Notes: generated by a model from the letters alone, not told the origin. Shown: positions 20,846 through 31,650, counted from the first letter of the stretch. The stretch: DNA of 64,000 nt from Deinandra increscens subsp. villosa (GCA_039602395.1 JBCNJP010000023.1:94814030-94878029), one strand, 5' to 3'. Numbers and translations are program-made.

Positions 20846-21134
20846 CACCACACAAACAACATGAAACGTAAAAAATGGATCCTATCAACTTGTTCGAGTT
20901 CCTCAAAGCTAAAGAACCAAATCAACACAATAAAAATTGATATCAAAATAACCGAATTAAACCGAAAGAGAGTCATACAAATATACAATCTTTTATCCTA
21001 ACCAAATTCGGAGGCTTCATAAACTTTAGGTTTCATTAAACGTAAACGATATAACTCAAGGGTTTGAATTATAATACTTAAAACCCCAGGGATTTAACTT
21101 GCAATTTAGATGATAGCACAAAGAACCGCTCTCT
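20846..21134. other. Intergenic spacer
   Basis: Between the plastid insert and the BiP-like promoter. Nothing was recognised. Confidence 0.4.
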
Positions 21135-21148
21135 ATTGGTCCACGTCA
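21135..21148 (+). promoter_or_regulatory. ER-stress element (ERSE-II / plant UPRE)
   Basis: ATTGGTCCACGTCA is an exact ATTGG-N-CCACG ERSE-II and matches the plant UPR element of BiP promoters. It lies 163 bp upstream of the ATG at 21298 and about 70 bp upstream of the TATA box. bZIP factors of the unfolded protein response bind this class of site (known). Confidence 0.8.
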
Positions 21149-21208
21149 CCCAAAATGACATCATCTCGACTCTCCTCGCGGGAAACCGAAAAAAGCGTCC
21201 CGAGCCGT

Positions 21209-21216
21209 CTATATAA
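21209..21216 (+). promoter_or_regulatory. TATA box of the BiP-like gene
   Basis: CTATATAA lies 82-89 bp upstream of the start codon, in good register with the ERSE-II. A transcription start near 21240-21245 is inferred. Confidence 0.7.
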
Positions 21217-21297
21217 GCGATCGAATTTTTGAATCTAAAATTCTCAAAATCCCTCAGATAATCACCGGATCGTTAACTCCGAGCACGGCGGTGAAGC

Positions 21298-23817
21298 ATG
21301 GATCGCTCCGGCGGCATCGTTCTAGCAATCGTCTTAATCGGTAAAGTTTTTAGATGTTGATTTGCTTCCGATGCTACTGGTTTTCAATTGCCTTCTATTT
21401 TTGTGTATGAATTTAGTCTCAGTGTGATTTGTTTCCGTAATCATTCTAGCGATCGTATTAATTGTCAAACTGTTCAGATATCGATTTGTTTCCGTGATTC
21501 CGTCACTTTGCTACTGTTTTTTTTCAATTATTTTGTGTTTTTGTGTGTGAATTCAGTATGAATGTGAAGGATGCAGGAATTTGATCGTTAAAGTTGTGTT
21601 ATGAAGATTTTATTACATGTGAATTTTAATATTTGAGTCAATTTTAGTATTTTGTTTCTTCAATTGTTGATGACAAAAGAAAGATATTGTTTGATTTGTT
21701 TCCGTCACTTGCTTCTGTTTTTTCAGTTTTTTGTTTTGTTTTTGTGTGTGAATTCAGTATGAATGTGAAGAATGCAGGAATTTGATCGTTAAATTTGTGT
21801 GATGAAGAGTTTTTTCGTATGAATACATGATCATTAAATTTGAGTCAATTCTAGTATTTTGTTTCTTCAATTGTTGATGACAAATGAAAGATATTGATTT
21901 GTTTCCGTCACTTGCTACTGTTTCTTCAGTTTTTTGTTCTTGTTTTTGTGTATGGATTCAGTATGAATGTGAAGGATGCAGTAATTTGATCGTTAAAGTT
22001 GTGTTATGAAGATTTTTATTCTTGTGAATTTGAATATTTGATAATTAAATTTGAGTGAATTCTAGTATTTTGTTTCTTCAATTGTTGATGACAAATGAAA
22101 GATATTGATTTTGTTTCCGTCACTTGCTTCTGTTTTTTCAGTTTTTTTTTTTTGTTTTTTTGTTTTTTTTGTTTTTTTTTTTGTTTTTGTGTATAATTTC
22201 AGTATGAATGTGAAGAATACAGGAATTTGATTGTTAAAGTTGTGTTATGAAGATTTTTATTCATGTGAATTTGAATATTTGATCATTAAATTTGGTTGTA
22301 ATTTGAGTAAATTCTAGTATTTTGTTTCTTCAACTGTTGATGAAAAAAGAAAGAAAGATGAATTTATTGGGATGTATATTAGATTAAGGTTTCTAGTATC
22401 GTGTTTAGGTTGTTGCCTATCTGCAATTTCAACCGCGATAGAAGAGGACAACAAGTTAAGAACTGTTATTGGGATTGATCTTGGGACTAGCTCTTCTTGT
22501 GTTGGTGTTTATATTAATGGCCGCGTTGAAATCATACCGAATGATCAAGGAAACCGTACCACGCCCTCATGGGTGGCTTTCACAGACTCTGAGGTGTTGA
22601 TCGGCGAGGCTGCAAAGAATCAGGCGGCTGTAAATGCCGAAAGGACCATCTTTGATGTTAAGAGATTTATTGGGAGAAAGTATGATCTTACATTCTTTTT
22701 TTTTTTTTTTTGTGTAAATATAATAATAACTATGTTGTTTCACATTGTTTAAGAATCAAAATTTCATCTTTGTTTGACAGATTTGAGGACAAAGAGGTTC
22801 AAAGAGATATGAAACTCGTCCCGTACAAAATTGTGAACAAAGATGGGAAGCCTTATATCCAAGTTCAAATCAAGGATGGGGAAACCAAGGTTTTCAGTCC
22901 TGAAGAGATTAGCGCGATGATTCTTACCAAACTGAAGGAGTCAGCTGAAGCGTTTCTTGGAAAGAAAATTACGGATGTTCTTGTCACAGTTCCTGGTAAG
23001 AGTAATCGACAGTTATTCAACATAATATGATAGTAATAACATTGATGGTTTGATTCTGTTTGCTTTGCAGCATATTTCGATGATGCCCAAAGGCAGGCTA
23101 CCAAGAATGCTTGTTTGATTGCTGGTCTGAATGTCGTAAGAGTCGTTAGCGAACCTATGGCTGCTGGTTTTGCATACGATCTGCATAAGGAGGGTTATGA
23201 GAAGAACACTCTTGTTTTTGACCTTGGTGATGGAAGATTTGGTGCAAGTATCATGGAAACCGGAGGTGGTGTTACTGAGATTCTTGCCACCAATGGAGGC
23301 ACTGATCTTGGAGGTAAGGATTTTGTTTGCTACTTTCTATGATTTCAAGTAATATGTACGTTGATAATGAATGCTCAAGAATGTTTGGAATATCTGTTTT
23401 CAAGGTGAGGACTTTAACCAAAGCACCATGGAATCCTTCATCAATTTGGTTAAGAGGGCCTTGAGTAGCCAGCACCAGTTTAACATTGAGATCAACTCAC
23501 TTTTTAACATTGTGAAAAACTTCTTTAAACCATTGAATAAAGATCAATCTGAGGAGCTCAACAACGACTTGTTCAAAAAGATCACGGGACCCGTGAAGAA
23601 GGCCATGAAGGATGCTCGTTTGGAGAAACACCAGATTGATGAGATCATTTTTACTGGTGGGAGTCCCGAAATTCCAGAGGTTCGACAAGTTCTCAGGGAT
23701 TACTTTGATGGGAAGGAACCAAAGACGAGTGTGAACCCTGATGAGGCAGTCGCCATTGGTGCTGCTATTTTAGGACACTATGCTGTTGACACTGAAGGGG
23801 CGGATCGAATGTGCTAA
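21298..23817 (+). CDS. Truncated BiP-like HSP70 (ATPase domain only, degraded motifs)
   Basis: Five exons, 21298-21340, 22409-22679, 22781-22995, 23071-23313 and 23405-23817, join in frame to 394 residues. A hydrophobic leader (about residues 1-23) suggests ER entry. The rest is an HSP70 nucleotide-binding domain closest to BiP (VIGIDLGTSSSC, NDQGNRTTPSWVAFTDSE, RDMKLVPYKIVNKDGKPYIQ). It stops after AAILGHYAVD: no substrate-binding domain and no HDEL retention signal. About 24 residues usual for BiP are missing between FINLVK and RALSSQHQ. ATPase motifs have decayed: DLGGGTFDVS is DLGDGRFGAS (227-236), EPTAA is EPMAA, and GGSTRIP is GGSPEIP. The frame and splice sites are intact, so it may be an expressed pseudo-chaperone or a young pseudogene. 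The promoter has an ER-stress element. Confidence 0.75.
21530..22360. repeat. ~205-240 bp tandem repeat filling intron 1 of the BiP-like gene
   Basis: Four copies of a unit holding TTCAGTATGAATGTGAAG, GTTGTGTTATGAAGA, TTTGTTTCTTCAA.TGTTGATGA and TTGTTTCCGTCACTTGCT start near 21537, 21742, 21943 and 22184. The unit resembles the surrounding intron sequence, so it arose by local duplication. A poly-T tract at 22140-22190 makes the third unit longer. Confidence 0.85.
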
Positions 23818-24419
23818 AGGTGAAGCCATTGCTTTAATCCCCAAATTTTCAGTGATTGAGGTTTGGGTTTAGATTTTAGAATATGCTTATTTAGTGTGGG
23901 TTGAAGAGTCTGTAATTGTGATAGGCATAGCATCTTTATGGCAGCTCAATAATTCAACATTGGTACCTCTTTCATCATATCATATCTTCTTTTATCGGTT
24001 TTCAACTAATCATATGATTGAATTTTTAAGTTGCATGACACACCAAAATTGTAAAGTAGGATAGCAAAAGCAGCCTGACTAATCCTTGTATACATACACT
24101 TTTCGAAACAACAATATTGTAGGTGGCATTATGAAGCCTTTGTTTACCTAAACTCAATTTTAGCAGCAGCAATGAAGCAAATATATCAGGGAATGAAAAG
24201 AGAAGCTATAAGCCTATAATTCTACGCAGAAGAGCTCTATCAGATGAAGTGCATTTTAGGTCGAAGGGTTGTTGAGGTACAGGAAACTAACACCCTTTTG
24301 ACACTAGTTGGCCCCTATATTACTCACACACAATTACACGAATAACCCACCGTGCAGTATATGGAGCTAACAACAAACACACACACACACACACAATATC
24401 AAAATTGCACCAAGAATGC
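23818..24419. other. 3' UTR of the BiP-like gene, then intergenic
   Basis: 23818-23970 is plausibly 3' UTR. A (CA)n tract lies at 24378-24395. No gene was seen. Confidence 0.4.
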
Positions 24420-24429
24420 CACTCTAACT

Positions 24430-24500
24430 CTTGAAAGTTTACCCTGTTGTTTAGCCACAAAAAAGATTTGAACCTGATCTCCTCTATAATTTTTGTGGTT
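24430..24500 (-). mobile_element. SINE-like fragment
   Basis: On the minus strand, AGTATTAACCCTTCAACCAC is followed by GGAGATCAGGTTCAAATC, a tRNA-like B box. It is short and unbounded, and abuts the LINE tail to its right. Confidence 0.35.
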
Positions 24501-24506
24501 GAAGGG

Positions 24507-24952
24507 TTAATACTTCTGAATATTTTTTTCCCAGATTATCCAACATGACACTATTATGATTGCATATAATGCTTTCTTACATACCTTTGATCTCCTGAAG
24601 TTCCTAGGAGATTTGAGCAATTTAAAATCTACCTTACACCACTTGCTTATTATAGCCCATACCTCTAAACCAACATTGCATTCAATAAATAGATATGCTG
24701 CAGTTTCATCCCCAGAGCCACAAAGATTATAGGCCACACCTTCAATATTAACACCCTGGTTCAATAATGCCACCCGAATCCGTAATTTCTCCATCCAAAA
24801 AAAAACCAAGTATGCACATAACTTTCTTGATAAAAAATTGTAGCTTCGATTTTACGTCTTAAGTTTTGGACTGTGAATGTCTCGATGTCATTATCTCTGA
24901 TATCAATTGTTGGCCCAGAACCGTATATCACACACAATAAAGTGATAAACAC
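24507..24952 (-). mobile_element. Truncated LINE: zinc-binding RT (zf-RVT) region, frameshifted
   Basis: Two overlapping minus-strand frames together carry FTVQNLRRKI, then WMEKLRIRVALLNQG, CGSGDETAAYLFIEC and SCWIIWEKN. These match the zf-RVT domain at the end of plant LINE ORF2, in which Cys/His residues surround an 'ETxxHLF' motif. The histidine is lost here (ETAAYLF). A frameshift separates the halves, so this is a dead 5'-truncated copy. Confidence 0.7.
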
Positions 24953-25230
24953 ACTGATATTTTGTAGAAACTCTCTTGAAGGTTTTCAAAATTATAAGAA
25001 TAATAATTACATTCTAATGAATCCTAATAAAGATTTTTAATCCTTAACTGACCCAGTTCACATGTGAACCCAATAATTAACTCCAATCCTTACAAAAAAC
25101 CAGGTTTCATTTCATCTCACATTAAAGTTAACAACAGCTAGTCTCATACAATATCAATGTCATCTCTTTACATGAATACATAAAACAATATTGCAGGAAC
25201 AATTTGATGGTTTGGACACTCGATAAACGG
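24953..25230. other. 3' flank of the SAUR gene
   Basis: AT-rich sequence with no recognised feature other than the probable SAUR 3' UTR. Confidence 0.4.
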
Positions 25231-25629
25231 TCAAAGGCACAGAGGGATTCTTCGATCATGTGGTGACGCGGCACACCGTATTACGCTGAGGAACATCTCC
25301 TCATCACAGGGAATACTGAGTCTTGAATCATTAGTGAACTCATATTCTTCTCGAGCTTGATCCAACAACGCGCTGAACAAAGGGTGTTTTAGTAGTTTCA
25401 CATTGATGACAAACCTCTTCTGGTCATTGCCAACATAAACCACCAGATGACCCTTTGGGACATCTCTTGGAATTGAAGCTTCATCTTCTTCATTCATGGA
25501 TAATGGCCACCTGAATGCCCATTGGCAACACTTGTCACAGGTTGCAGTTGCAGATGAAGGTATGACTCCTCCATCATTCATCTTTTTCCACTTTTTAATC
25601 CATGATTTTAAAACCTTTCCATTCTTCAT
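25231..25629 (-). CDS. SAUR-type auxin-responsive protein
   Basis: A single-exon 132-residue frame, as usual for SAUR genes. The core from about residue 53 reads IPRDVPKGHLVVYVGND, then FVINVKLLKHPLFSALLDQA and EEYEF, and ends around IPCDEEMFLSVIRC: the complete SAUR domain. SAURs inhibit PP2C.D phosphatases and so promote plasma-membrane H+-ATPase activity and cell expansion (family knowledge). The basic N-terminus (KNGKVLKSWIKKWKK) is typical of one SAUR subgroup. The frame is open for 31 codons upstream, but that part is low-complexity (YTHTHTY) over a (CA)n repeat and overlaps the presumed leader, so the start at 25629 is preferred. A TATA-like CTATATATG lies near 25722-25730. Confidence 0.88.
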   Translation of the reverse strand: MKNGKVLKSWIKKWKKMNDGGVIPSSATATCDKCCQWAFRWPLSMNEEDEASIPRDVPKGHLVVYVGNDQKRFVINVKLLKHPLFSALLDQAREEYEFTNDSRLSIPCDEEMFLSVIRCAASPHDRRIPLCL

Positions 25630-25784
25630 CTTTACAAATATATATGTGTGTGTGTGTGTATATGCACTTGTATGTGTGTAAGGGAAAGACTGTGATGTTG
25701 GTCTCAAGGTGGGAGAGATCATATATAGTGTGGAGGTTGACTATCTCATAGCTCAGAGCTTATTGGAACATTAAATGTGGGATC

Positions 25785-25828
<44 letters not shown>

Positions 25829-25831
<3 letters not shown>

Positions 25832-26004
25832 AGATGATCATTTGAGAACTAATTGGATTTGAGAACTAAAAAGAACTAATCTTAGCCACTAGTTTATATA
25901 TATGGAAAACCCCCCCATGAATTTGAATGCTCCCCCCTTGAAAATTAGTGGCCCAAATTGGTTCTCAAAAGTTCTCAAAAAGAAAAAGTTCTCATTTGAA
26001 CCTA

Positions 26005-26008
<4 letters not shown>
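25829..26008 (+). mobile_element. TA-embedded MITE, copy 1
   Basis: About 180 bp, starting GGGAGATGATCATTTGAGAA and ending CTCATTTGAACCTAACCC. It contains a C-run (AACCCCCCCATGAATTTG) and an inner TTAGTGG...CCACTAA pairing. The end sequence resembles families that target TA microsatellites, such as rice Micron (comparison from memory). Confidence 0.7.
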
Positions 26009-26052
<44 letters not shown>

Positions 26053-26055
<3 letters not shown>

Positions 26056-26227
26056 AGGGGATCATTTGAGAACCAATTTGGTTTGAGAACTTTTGAGAAC
26101 CATTCTAAGCCACTAGTTTATATATATGGAAACCCCCCCCATGAATTTGAATGCTTCCCCCCTGAAAATTAGTGGCTCAGAATGGTTCTCAAAAGTTCTC
26201 AAAAGAAAAAGTTCTCATTTGAACCTA

Positions 26228-26231
<4 letters not shown>
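26053..26231 (+). mobile_element. TA-embedded MITE, copy 2
   Basis: Same orientation and length as copy 1, about 90 percent identical, with (TA)n on both sides. Confidence 0.7.
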
Positions 26232-26261
<30 letters not shown>

Positions 26262-26264
<3 letters not shown>

Positions 26265-26435
26265 AGAGAATCATTTGAGAACCAATTGGGTTTGAGAACT
26301 TTTGAGAATCATTCTGAGCCACAAGTTATATATAAGGAAATCCCCCTCATGAATTTGAATGCTTCCCCCCTGAAAATTAGTGGCTCAGAATGGTTCTCAA
26401 AAGTTCTCAAATAAAAAAGTTCTCATTTGAACCTA

Positions 26436-26439
<4 letters not shown>
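26262..26439 (+). mobile_element. TA-embedded MITE, copy 3
   Basis: Same orientation as copies 1 and 2 and slightly closer to copy 2 (both have CATGAATTTGAATGCTTCCC). Confidence 0.7.
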
Positions 26440-26476
<37 letters not shown>

Positions 26477-26638
26477 AAATGATAAAATAAAAACCTTTAC
26501 GAGTTGGAAAAACATGGGAAACTCTTCAAAAATAGGGTCCAAAATTCGTTTTTTTCTAATTTTTTTATGGTGGTTCTCTATGTTATATAGATTCCCCCTG
26601 ATTCAAAAAAAAAAAAAAAAACCCAGTAGATTTTAAAA

Positions 26639-27665
26639 GAGTAAATTACACCAGAGGTCCTTAAGGTTTGCGCGAATAATGGAAGAGGTCCCTGGATTTT
26701 TTAAATTACGGAAAAGGTCCTAACCTTTGTGTTTTTGTAACATCGGAGGTCCCGTTTTTAAGAACCCAGTTAAGATTTAATGTTAAGTTAATATAAGGGA
26801 GGGCATTTAAGTAAATTTAGATTCTGTTAATTAATAAGGATTAAAGTAAAATAAAAAAAAGATAAGTTGTCGTTTTTAAATTTCATGAATATAAGGGAGG
26901 CATTTAGATTCCATTAATTAAATATAAGCGCTGTTTCTAATGATGATCAGATGCATAACCATCTCTTTCCGAAAAAAATCATATACATAATCACAATTCA
27001 AGCTGTTAATTAAAAAAAAAAAATCAAACATAATCACAATTCAAAGCAAACGTTGTATGGATGCTAATTTTTGAAGGAAGCACATGTCTATCCTAATTTC
27101 TTTAGCGGCTGCTCTATTTTCCCCTCAAAACTAAACACACCACTCCCTTCCGCCGCGTATCAGTCTCACCACCACTTCCCCCCGCCGCTCTCGCCACCCA
27201 TGGCTCCATATCTCCGACCAGTTTTCATCCTCTTTTTCCTCACTCTCAACCACCTTCTAACCGCCCAACCAACCCAATGTCACCGTGGCTTTCTCCTCAA
27301 ACTCACCAAAGACCCCAAAACCCACCAAGACACCACCCAATTACTCATCGGAACCCCCTAAATTCCGACCAAACTACTCGTCCGGAGCCCTGCTCTGTAT
27401 AATAAAAAACGGCAGGGGCAAGTGGGCAAATGGCGCTTATCTTTTTTTTATATTACTTTAAAATCCTTATTAATTAATGGAATCTAAATTTACTTAAATG
27501 CCCTCCCTTATATTAACTTAACGTTACGTTTTAACTGGGTTCTTAACGACGGGACCTCCGATGTTACAAAAACACAAAGGTTAGGACCTTTTCTGTAATT
27601 TAAAAAATCCAGGGACCTTTTCCATTATTCGCGCAAACCTTAAGGACCTCTGGTGTAATTTACTC
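26639..27665. mobile_element. Pack-MULE-like Mutator element with 9-bp target duplication
   Basis: Terminal inverted repeats of about 228 bp (26639-26866 and 27436-27665; roughly 95 percent identical; outer ends GAGTAAATTACACCAGAGGT and its complement) are flanked by a perfect 9-bp duplication ATTTTAAAA (26630-26638, 27666-27674). This is diagnostic of Mutator-like elements. There is no transposase. The ~570-bp interior contains GC-richer, gene-like sequence (27070-27400) unlike the AT-rich TIRs, suggesting capture of a gene fragment. Confidence 0.88.
27200..27361 (+). CDS. Small secreted-type ORF inside the Pack-MULE
   Basis: A 53-codon frame starting MAPYLRPVFILFFLTLNHLL, a convincing signal peptide, followed by TAQPTQCHRGFLLKLTKDP and a stop after LLIGTP. 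The frame is open upstream to about 27071 without better sense. It looks like the 5' end of a captured gene for a secreted or apoplastic protein, truncated by the right TIR. I do not recognise the parent gene. Expression is unknown. Confidence 0.35.
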   Translation: MAPYLRPVFILFFLTLNHLLTAQPTQCHRGFLLKLTKDPKTHQDTTQLLIGTP

Positions 27666-27674
27666 ATTTTAAAA

Positions 27675-29095
27675 ATATATATATCAAAAAACCGAATTTT
27701 TGCAGGAAAGATGTAAATCAGCCTAAAAGGGGATCAAAATTTGTTTTTTTAATTATAATTTTTTATAGATTCTACATTCAATTTTAACACTTATGGTGAA
27801 AAAAAATCAAAAAAGCGCCGACGAGATTTAAAAAAAAAATTTACTTACATGTTTGTTACATATGTATCGGAGGAATGTTACATATGTAACAAAAAAGAAA
27901 AAAAAAACATTTTTATGGATGGTTTTGGAGTAATCTTTTTTATCTAGTGTGTAGAGGTAACATTTGTCCGCATCTAACCCTCCTTTAATCATGTTTGAGT
28001 GAGATTTTACTAGATACATTTGTTTTTTTTTTTACATAAAACATTTTCTAATCATCTCTATTTTTCTAGCCCACTACATGTGATTATTTTCTATGCGCTA
28101 GATACAAGTGTTTATGGTGTTCTTGTTTTACTTGGTGTATATGTGTATATATACATACATATATAGATAATACAACATATATAGATAATACACAGAGAGA
28201 GAGACAGAGGAGGGGGATGGGTAGTTTGAAAAGGATATGGGAAAGGATGACAGAGTTGAAAGTTTTATGTGGTTATGATGTTTTGTTGCAATTGTGTACT
28301 TTAAAATTTGTGTTCATGGGGTTAAAACATAATATATATCATTGATAAGAATTTGTACGAACAAATTCTTTTTGTTTTACTTTTACAAATGAAGTGAATC
28401 CAACGCATTCATATGTATATATTATTTTATAATATCTTTAAAGTAACATGCAGAAATCAAAAGTATTATTGTGAAATATCACTTTGTCCAAGAAGCTTAT
28501 CCCATGCCTTCCATACCTTCCTTTTATTATCTAATCCCACTCCCAACTTGTGGGTCTCACTTTGTAACTTGGCATCTACTTTTCTTGTAATTCTTGAAAT
28601 GCAAGATGGCATTCTTCATAGGTGTTGGGGTAGGGGGGCTTAGAGATTGAGTTGAGGATTAACTCATAGTTATCTAATGTTAAAATGGATTTTGTGAGTC
28701 ACAACTAGTGTTGAAAAGAAAGTGGGATGTTGACCAAAATGATAGTATCATCACTTTCATATTATGCTTTAGTCTTATCAATTGAGAGCTTTTTTTTTTG
28801 GTGCTTAGACCCATTTTACTTGGTTATGCATTTCCCTTTCTAGAGAAGAAGTCAACTATAGATCCAATCTTAAAATTGGTATTGCTTATTATTAAAAGTT
28901 TTTAGGATTAGGGTTAACAAAAACCAAAATACCTTCTAGTCTTCTTTAAAGAAGGGATAATTATGAAAACATATATTTCTTTGATGAAATTATTAAAATC
29001 CACAATAATATCTTAGCTTACGACTTAAGTCCACGCTTTAAAAGTTTCAGCCAACGGCTACAAAAGAAACTCATAGGCTAAGCCTACAGTGACAT
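27675..29095. other. Intergenic, nothing recognised
   Basis: AT-rich, with a short GA-rich stretch (28190-28215) and poly-T. A 76-codon frame at 28413-28643 has no family resemblance. Confidence 0.45.
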
Positions 29096-29099
29096 TTTG

Positions 29100-29280
29100 A
29101 CGAATTGACTTTATTTTTCTTTGAATGGCTAACAAATGTCTTGGAAAACCAGAGAGTATTTACACCAGTTGAGCACGAGCGGCCGGGTGGTAAAATCTGA
29201 GAGCTCAGGGATCGAACTTGTGACCTCTCAGTCCAAAGTCTCTCCTCGTCGTCAATAACCATTCGGACAAATCCTCATGA
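29100..29280 (-). mobile_element. SINE, minus strand
   Basis: On the minus strand, a head of GGTTATTGACGACGAGGAGA (A-box-like) is followed by GGTCACAAGTTCGATCCCTG (B box) and a T-rich tail on the plus strand (TTTATTTTTCTTTG at 29109). Related to the copies at 6990 and 13155. A target duplication is not clear. Confidence 0.55.
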
Positions 29281-29744
29281 TTAAGTTGACCAAATAGATG
29301 TATATTTGTTCTTTATAAAGGTACTTTGTATTTGGGTTTGAGTGTTTGACCCATTGTAAGTGGAGGAGAGTTAGGGTAGGCTGATTGGTATCCATGAATA
29401 TCTTGGATTCTTGATCTATAATTTCCACATGTAGCAACAATGGGTTGTAGGGTACAACTAATAGGTATGATTAATTTAATTAATGGGATAACCATAAAAT
29501 CTTGGTCTTTGAGGTAGGAAATAGGAATGTCCAAGTGTCATCAAGAAGGTAGTTGTTCAATATTTATATCCATTTGTGCTTGTTTTGTCCCACAACCCAC
29601 ACACATATATGATATTAAAAAAAGGTTTGTACATACCCGTACCCAACTTTCAGTACTGTCAAGATTAATACTAGTTTAGTAACATTTTCTTATGGTAAAT
29701 TTTAATTTATTCAATATAAATGAATCCAATATTTGTGTATACAC
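29281..29744. other. Intergenic, nothing recognised
   Basis: No recognisable gene or repeat boundary. Confidence 0.4.
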
Positions 29745-30175
29745 TTTGCATGGTGTACCATGGGTTTCACGACCGGATCGGACTGGTCGGTCGGACGGGT
29801 TTAACCGGGAACCAGAGCATAACCTGGTCCGGTTATGCCTACTATGCTGTTATTATAGTGTAATTGGATTGGCTATGGGTCACTACGACTTCTAACTTAT
29901 ATCGGTCGGGTCTAGTGGTGCGGGGTAGTGCACACTCGTATGATAACTTCATGTATTAAATTTATATTTGACGTTACGTTTTTTATATTCTATATTTAAA
30001 AGGTTGCAAGTTTACGTAAAAACATAAGTAAAAGAACTATAAATTAGTAAATATTTTATTAAATTATTTATTACGATCCAGTTCTTAAACCCGGTCCGAT
30101 CGGTGGAACTGATCCGACCAGTGAACTAGTAAGGCAACTGGTTCGATATCCGATCCGGTTCTAAAAACATTACTA
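29745..30175. repeat. Non-autonomous element rich in GGTCCGGTTC / GATCCGGTT
   Basis: The ends (ACCGGATCGGACTGGTCGG near 29771 and CCGATCCGGTTCTAAAAAC near 30150) are inverted relatives around an AT-rich core. The architecture is like the other hAT-type elements here. Boundaries are approximate. Confidence 0.45.
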
Positions 30176-30220
30176 TAAGTGCCAACTAAAGAAAATTAAA
30201 GATTATAGATCATATCCTAA

Positions 30221-30565
30221 GGGTGGGCGGTGTGGGGAATAAATTTTTTAGGATGAGTAAAATATGATAAGTTGGTGGACCAATAGGAGAGTGACAAAGG
30301 AGAGAGAAAAAAGTAAATGTTTTTTTTTTGTTTTTTGGAATAGTATGGGTGGGATACGTTAGGTGAGATAAGTTGGATAGTTGGGTGGAAAAAAATATAG
30401 GGTAAAACTCTTGGCAATTCTCGGCATTTAGTTGCCGTTTTGTGGAATTTTTTTGCCGAAATCCACACATGCCGAAGGCATGGTGTGGGTACTTTTCCTT
30501 TGCCGATTTTTTCCTTTGCCGAATCCCCACTTGTCGAAAAAATTAACCACCCATACCGCCTACCC
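30221..30565. mobile_element. Tourist-like MITE with TAA target duplication
   Basis: The ends GGGTGGGCGGTGTGGGG and CCACCCATACCGCCTACCC are inverted with a few mismatches. TAA flanks both sides (30218-30220, 30566-30568). Length is 345 bp. Confidence 0.75.
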
Positions 30566-30799
30566 TAAGTAGGGTTAAACTATTAGAACGATTAGAGGGG
30601 GTCAACTGAAGTTTTTTTTTTTTAAATTTTAAGTCGAGCTACTAACTACACTTTGAGTTTAAAAAATGACAAGTCGATGTTGGCTCTATTTGTAGATATT
30701 TTAGGCATGGGCGTATGATCCCAAATCATCTTGAATTGAAAAATTGGTGTGATTTTAACGTTGAATTGGTTGTTATAACCTTTTACTTCATTCTCTTGT
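30566..30799. other. Intergenic spacer
   Basis: Nothing recognised. Confidence 0.4.
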
Positions 30800-31650
30800 A
30801 GGGATGGTAAAAAGTAAAAATATATCTGATGGGTATAATCGAAACCCGAACCATCTAGGTCATGGGTCCAAATATTCAGGTTTGAGACCGGATATGAGAT
30901 TGATAAATAAAAAAACGGGGTATGGGTATGTGATTAGTTGATACCCTGCCCGATACCTGACATATTACTCGAAACAATATCCGAAATACTTAATACATAC
31001 ACACACAATATATATATATTATTTTAATTTTCTTATACAAGTTTTTTTTCATTATTTATATATATCAAATGCGTTTCATTTTCTTTCTAAACGTAACTTG
31101 TTCAAAAGAAAATGATACATATTGTAAAATGATTAAGTATGAATTTTAAGATAATTACGAGGTAAATATATATTCCAAGTTATAAGTATTATATTTACAA
31201 TATTTTAGCAATGAATTATTAATGTTATTTTCTTTTATTTTTTCTAATTGTAGGAATCACATGGAAAATCAACGTAACAAGTAGGTTCATTTGAACTCAA
31301 AGCAACTAAGTAGCTATATAAAACACAAACTTATACTTTTTTTTATACGAAAGCAAGTTATAATGCCATTGTTTGGATTTATATGCATGAAAAATTATAT
31401 ATTTTAGAGTTCATATATTTTATTGTGTATATATGTATACCATATTCAATTTTATAAGGTATTAAGAGCATAAAATTATATACATTGAAACCCGAACAAG
31501 ACATTTTTTAACAACCTAATGGGTATACTCGATACCCGATGGGTAATTATCCGACAAATGTTCAACAGGCAATGAGCAGAGTATTAGACATATTTTTTTT
31601 ATATTTCGGGTATGGGACTGGAATTACTAACCCGACCCATTACCACCCAC
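30800..31650. repeat. hAT-like element with GGGTATGGGTAT / ACCCGA subterminal motifs
   Basis: The left end TAGGGATGGTAAAAA (30804) and right end TAACCCGACCCATTACCACCCA (near 31635) are imperfect inverted repeats. The motifs GATACCCTGCCCGATACCTGACAT and ATACTCGATACCCGATGGGT recur in a truncated copy at 49020-49200. No target duplication was found. Confidence 0.45.

Larger units (their letters stand above)
25788..26472. repeat. (TA)n microsatellite interrupted by three MITE copies
   Basis: (TA)n tracts at about 25788-25828, 26009-26052, 26232-26260 and 26440-26472 alternate with three ~179-bp copies of one element (25829-26008, 26053-26231, 26262-26439). The ends are GGGAGATGATCATTTGAGAAC-like and GTTCTCATTTGAACCTAACCC. 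Confidence 0.9.

Noticed and set aside
25630..25722. 31-codon N-terminal extension of the SAUR frame
   Set aside because: Low-complexity YTHTHTY over a (CA)n tract; SAUR proteins of this type start at the MKNGK-like methionine, and a TATA-like sequence lies within reach of that start.
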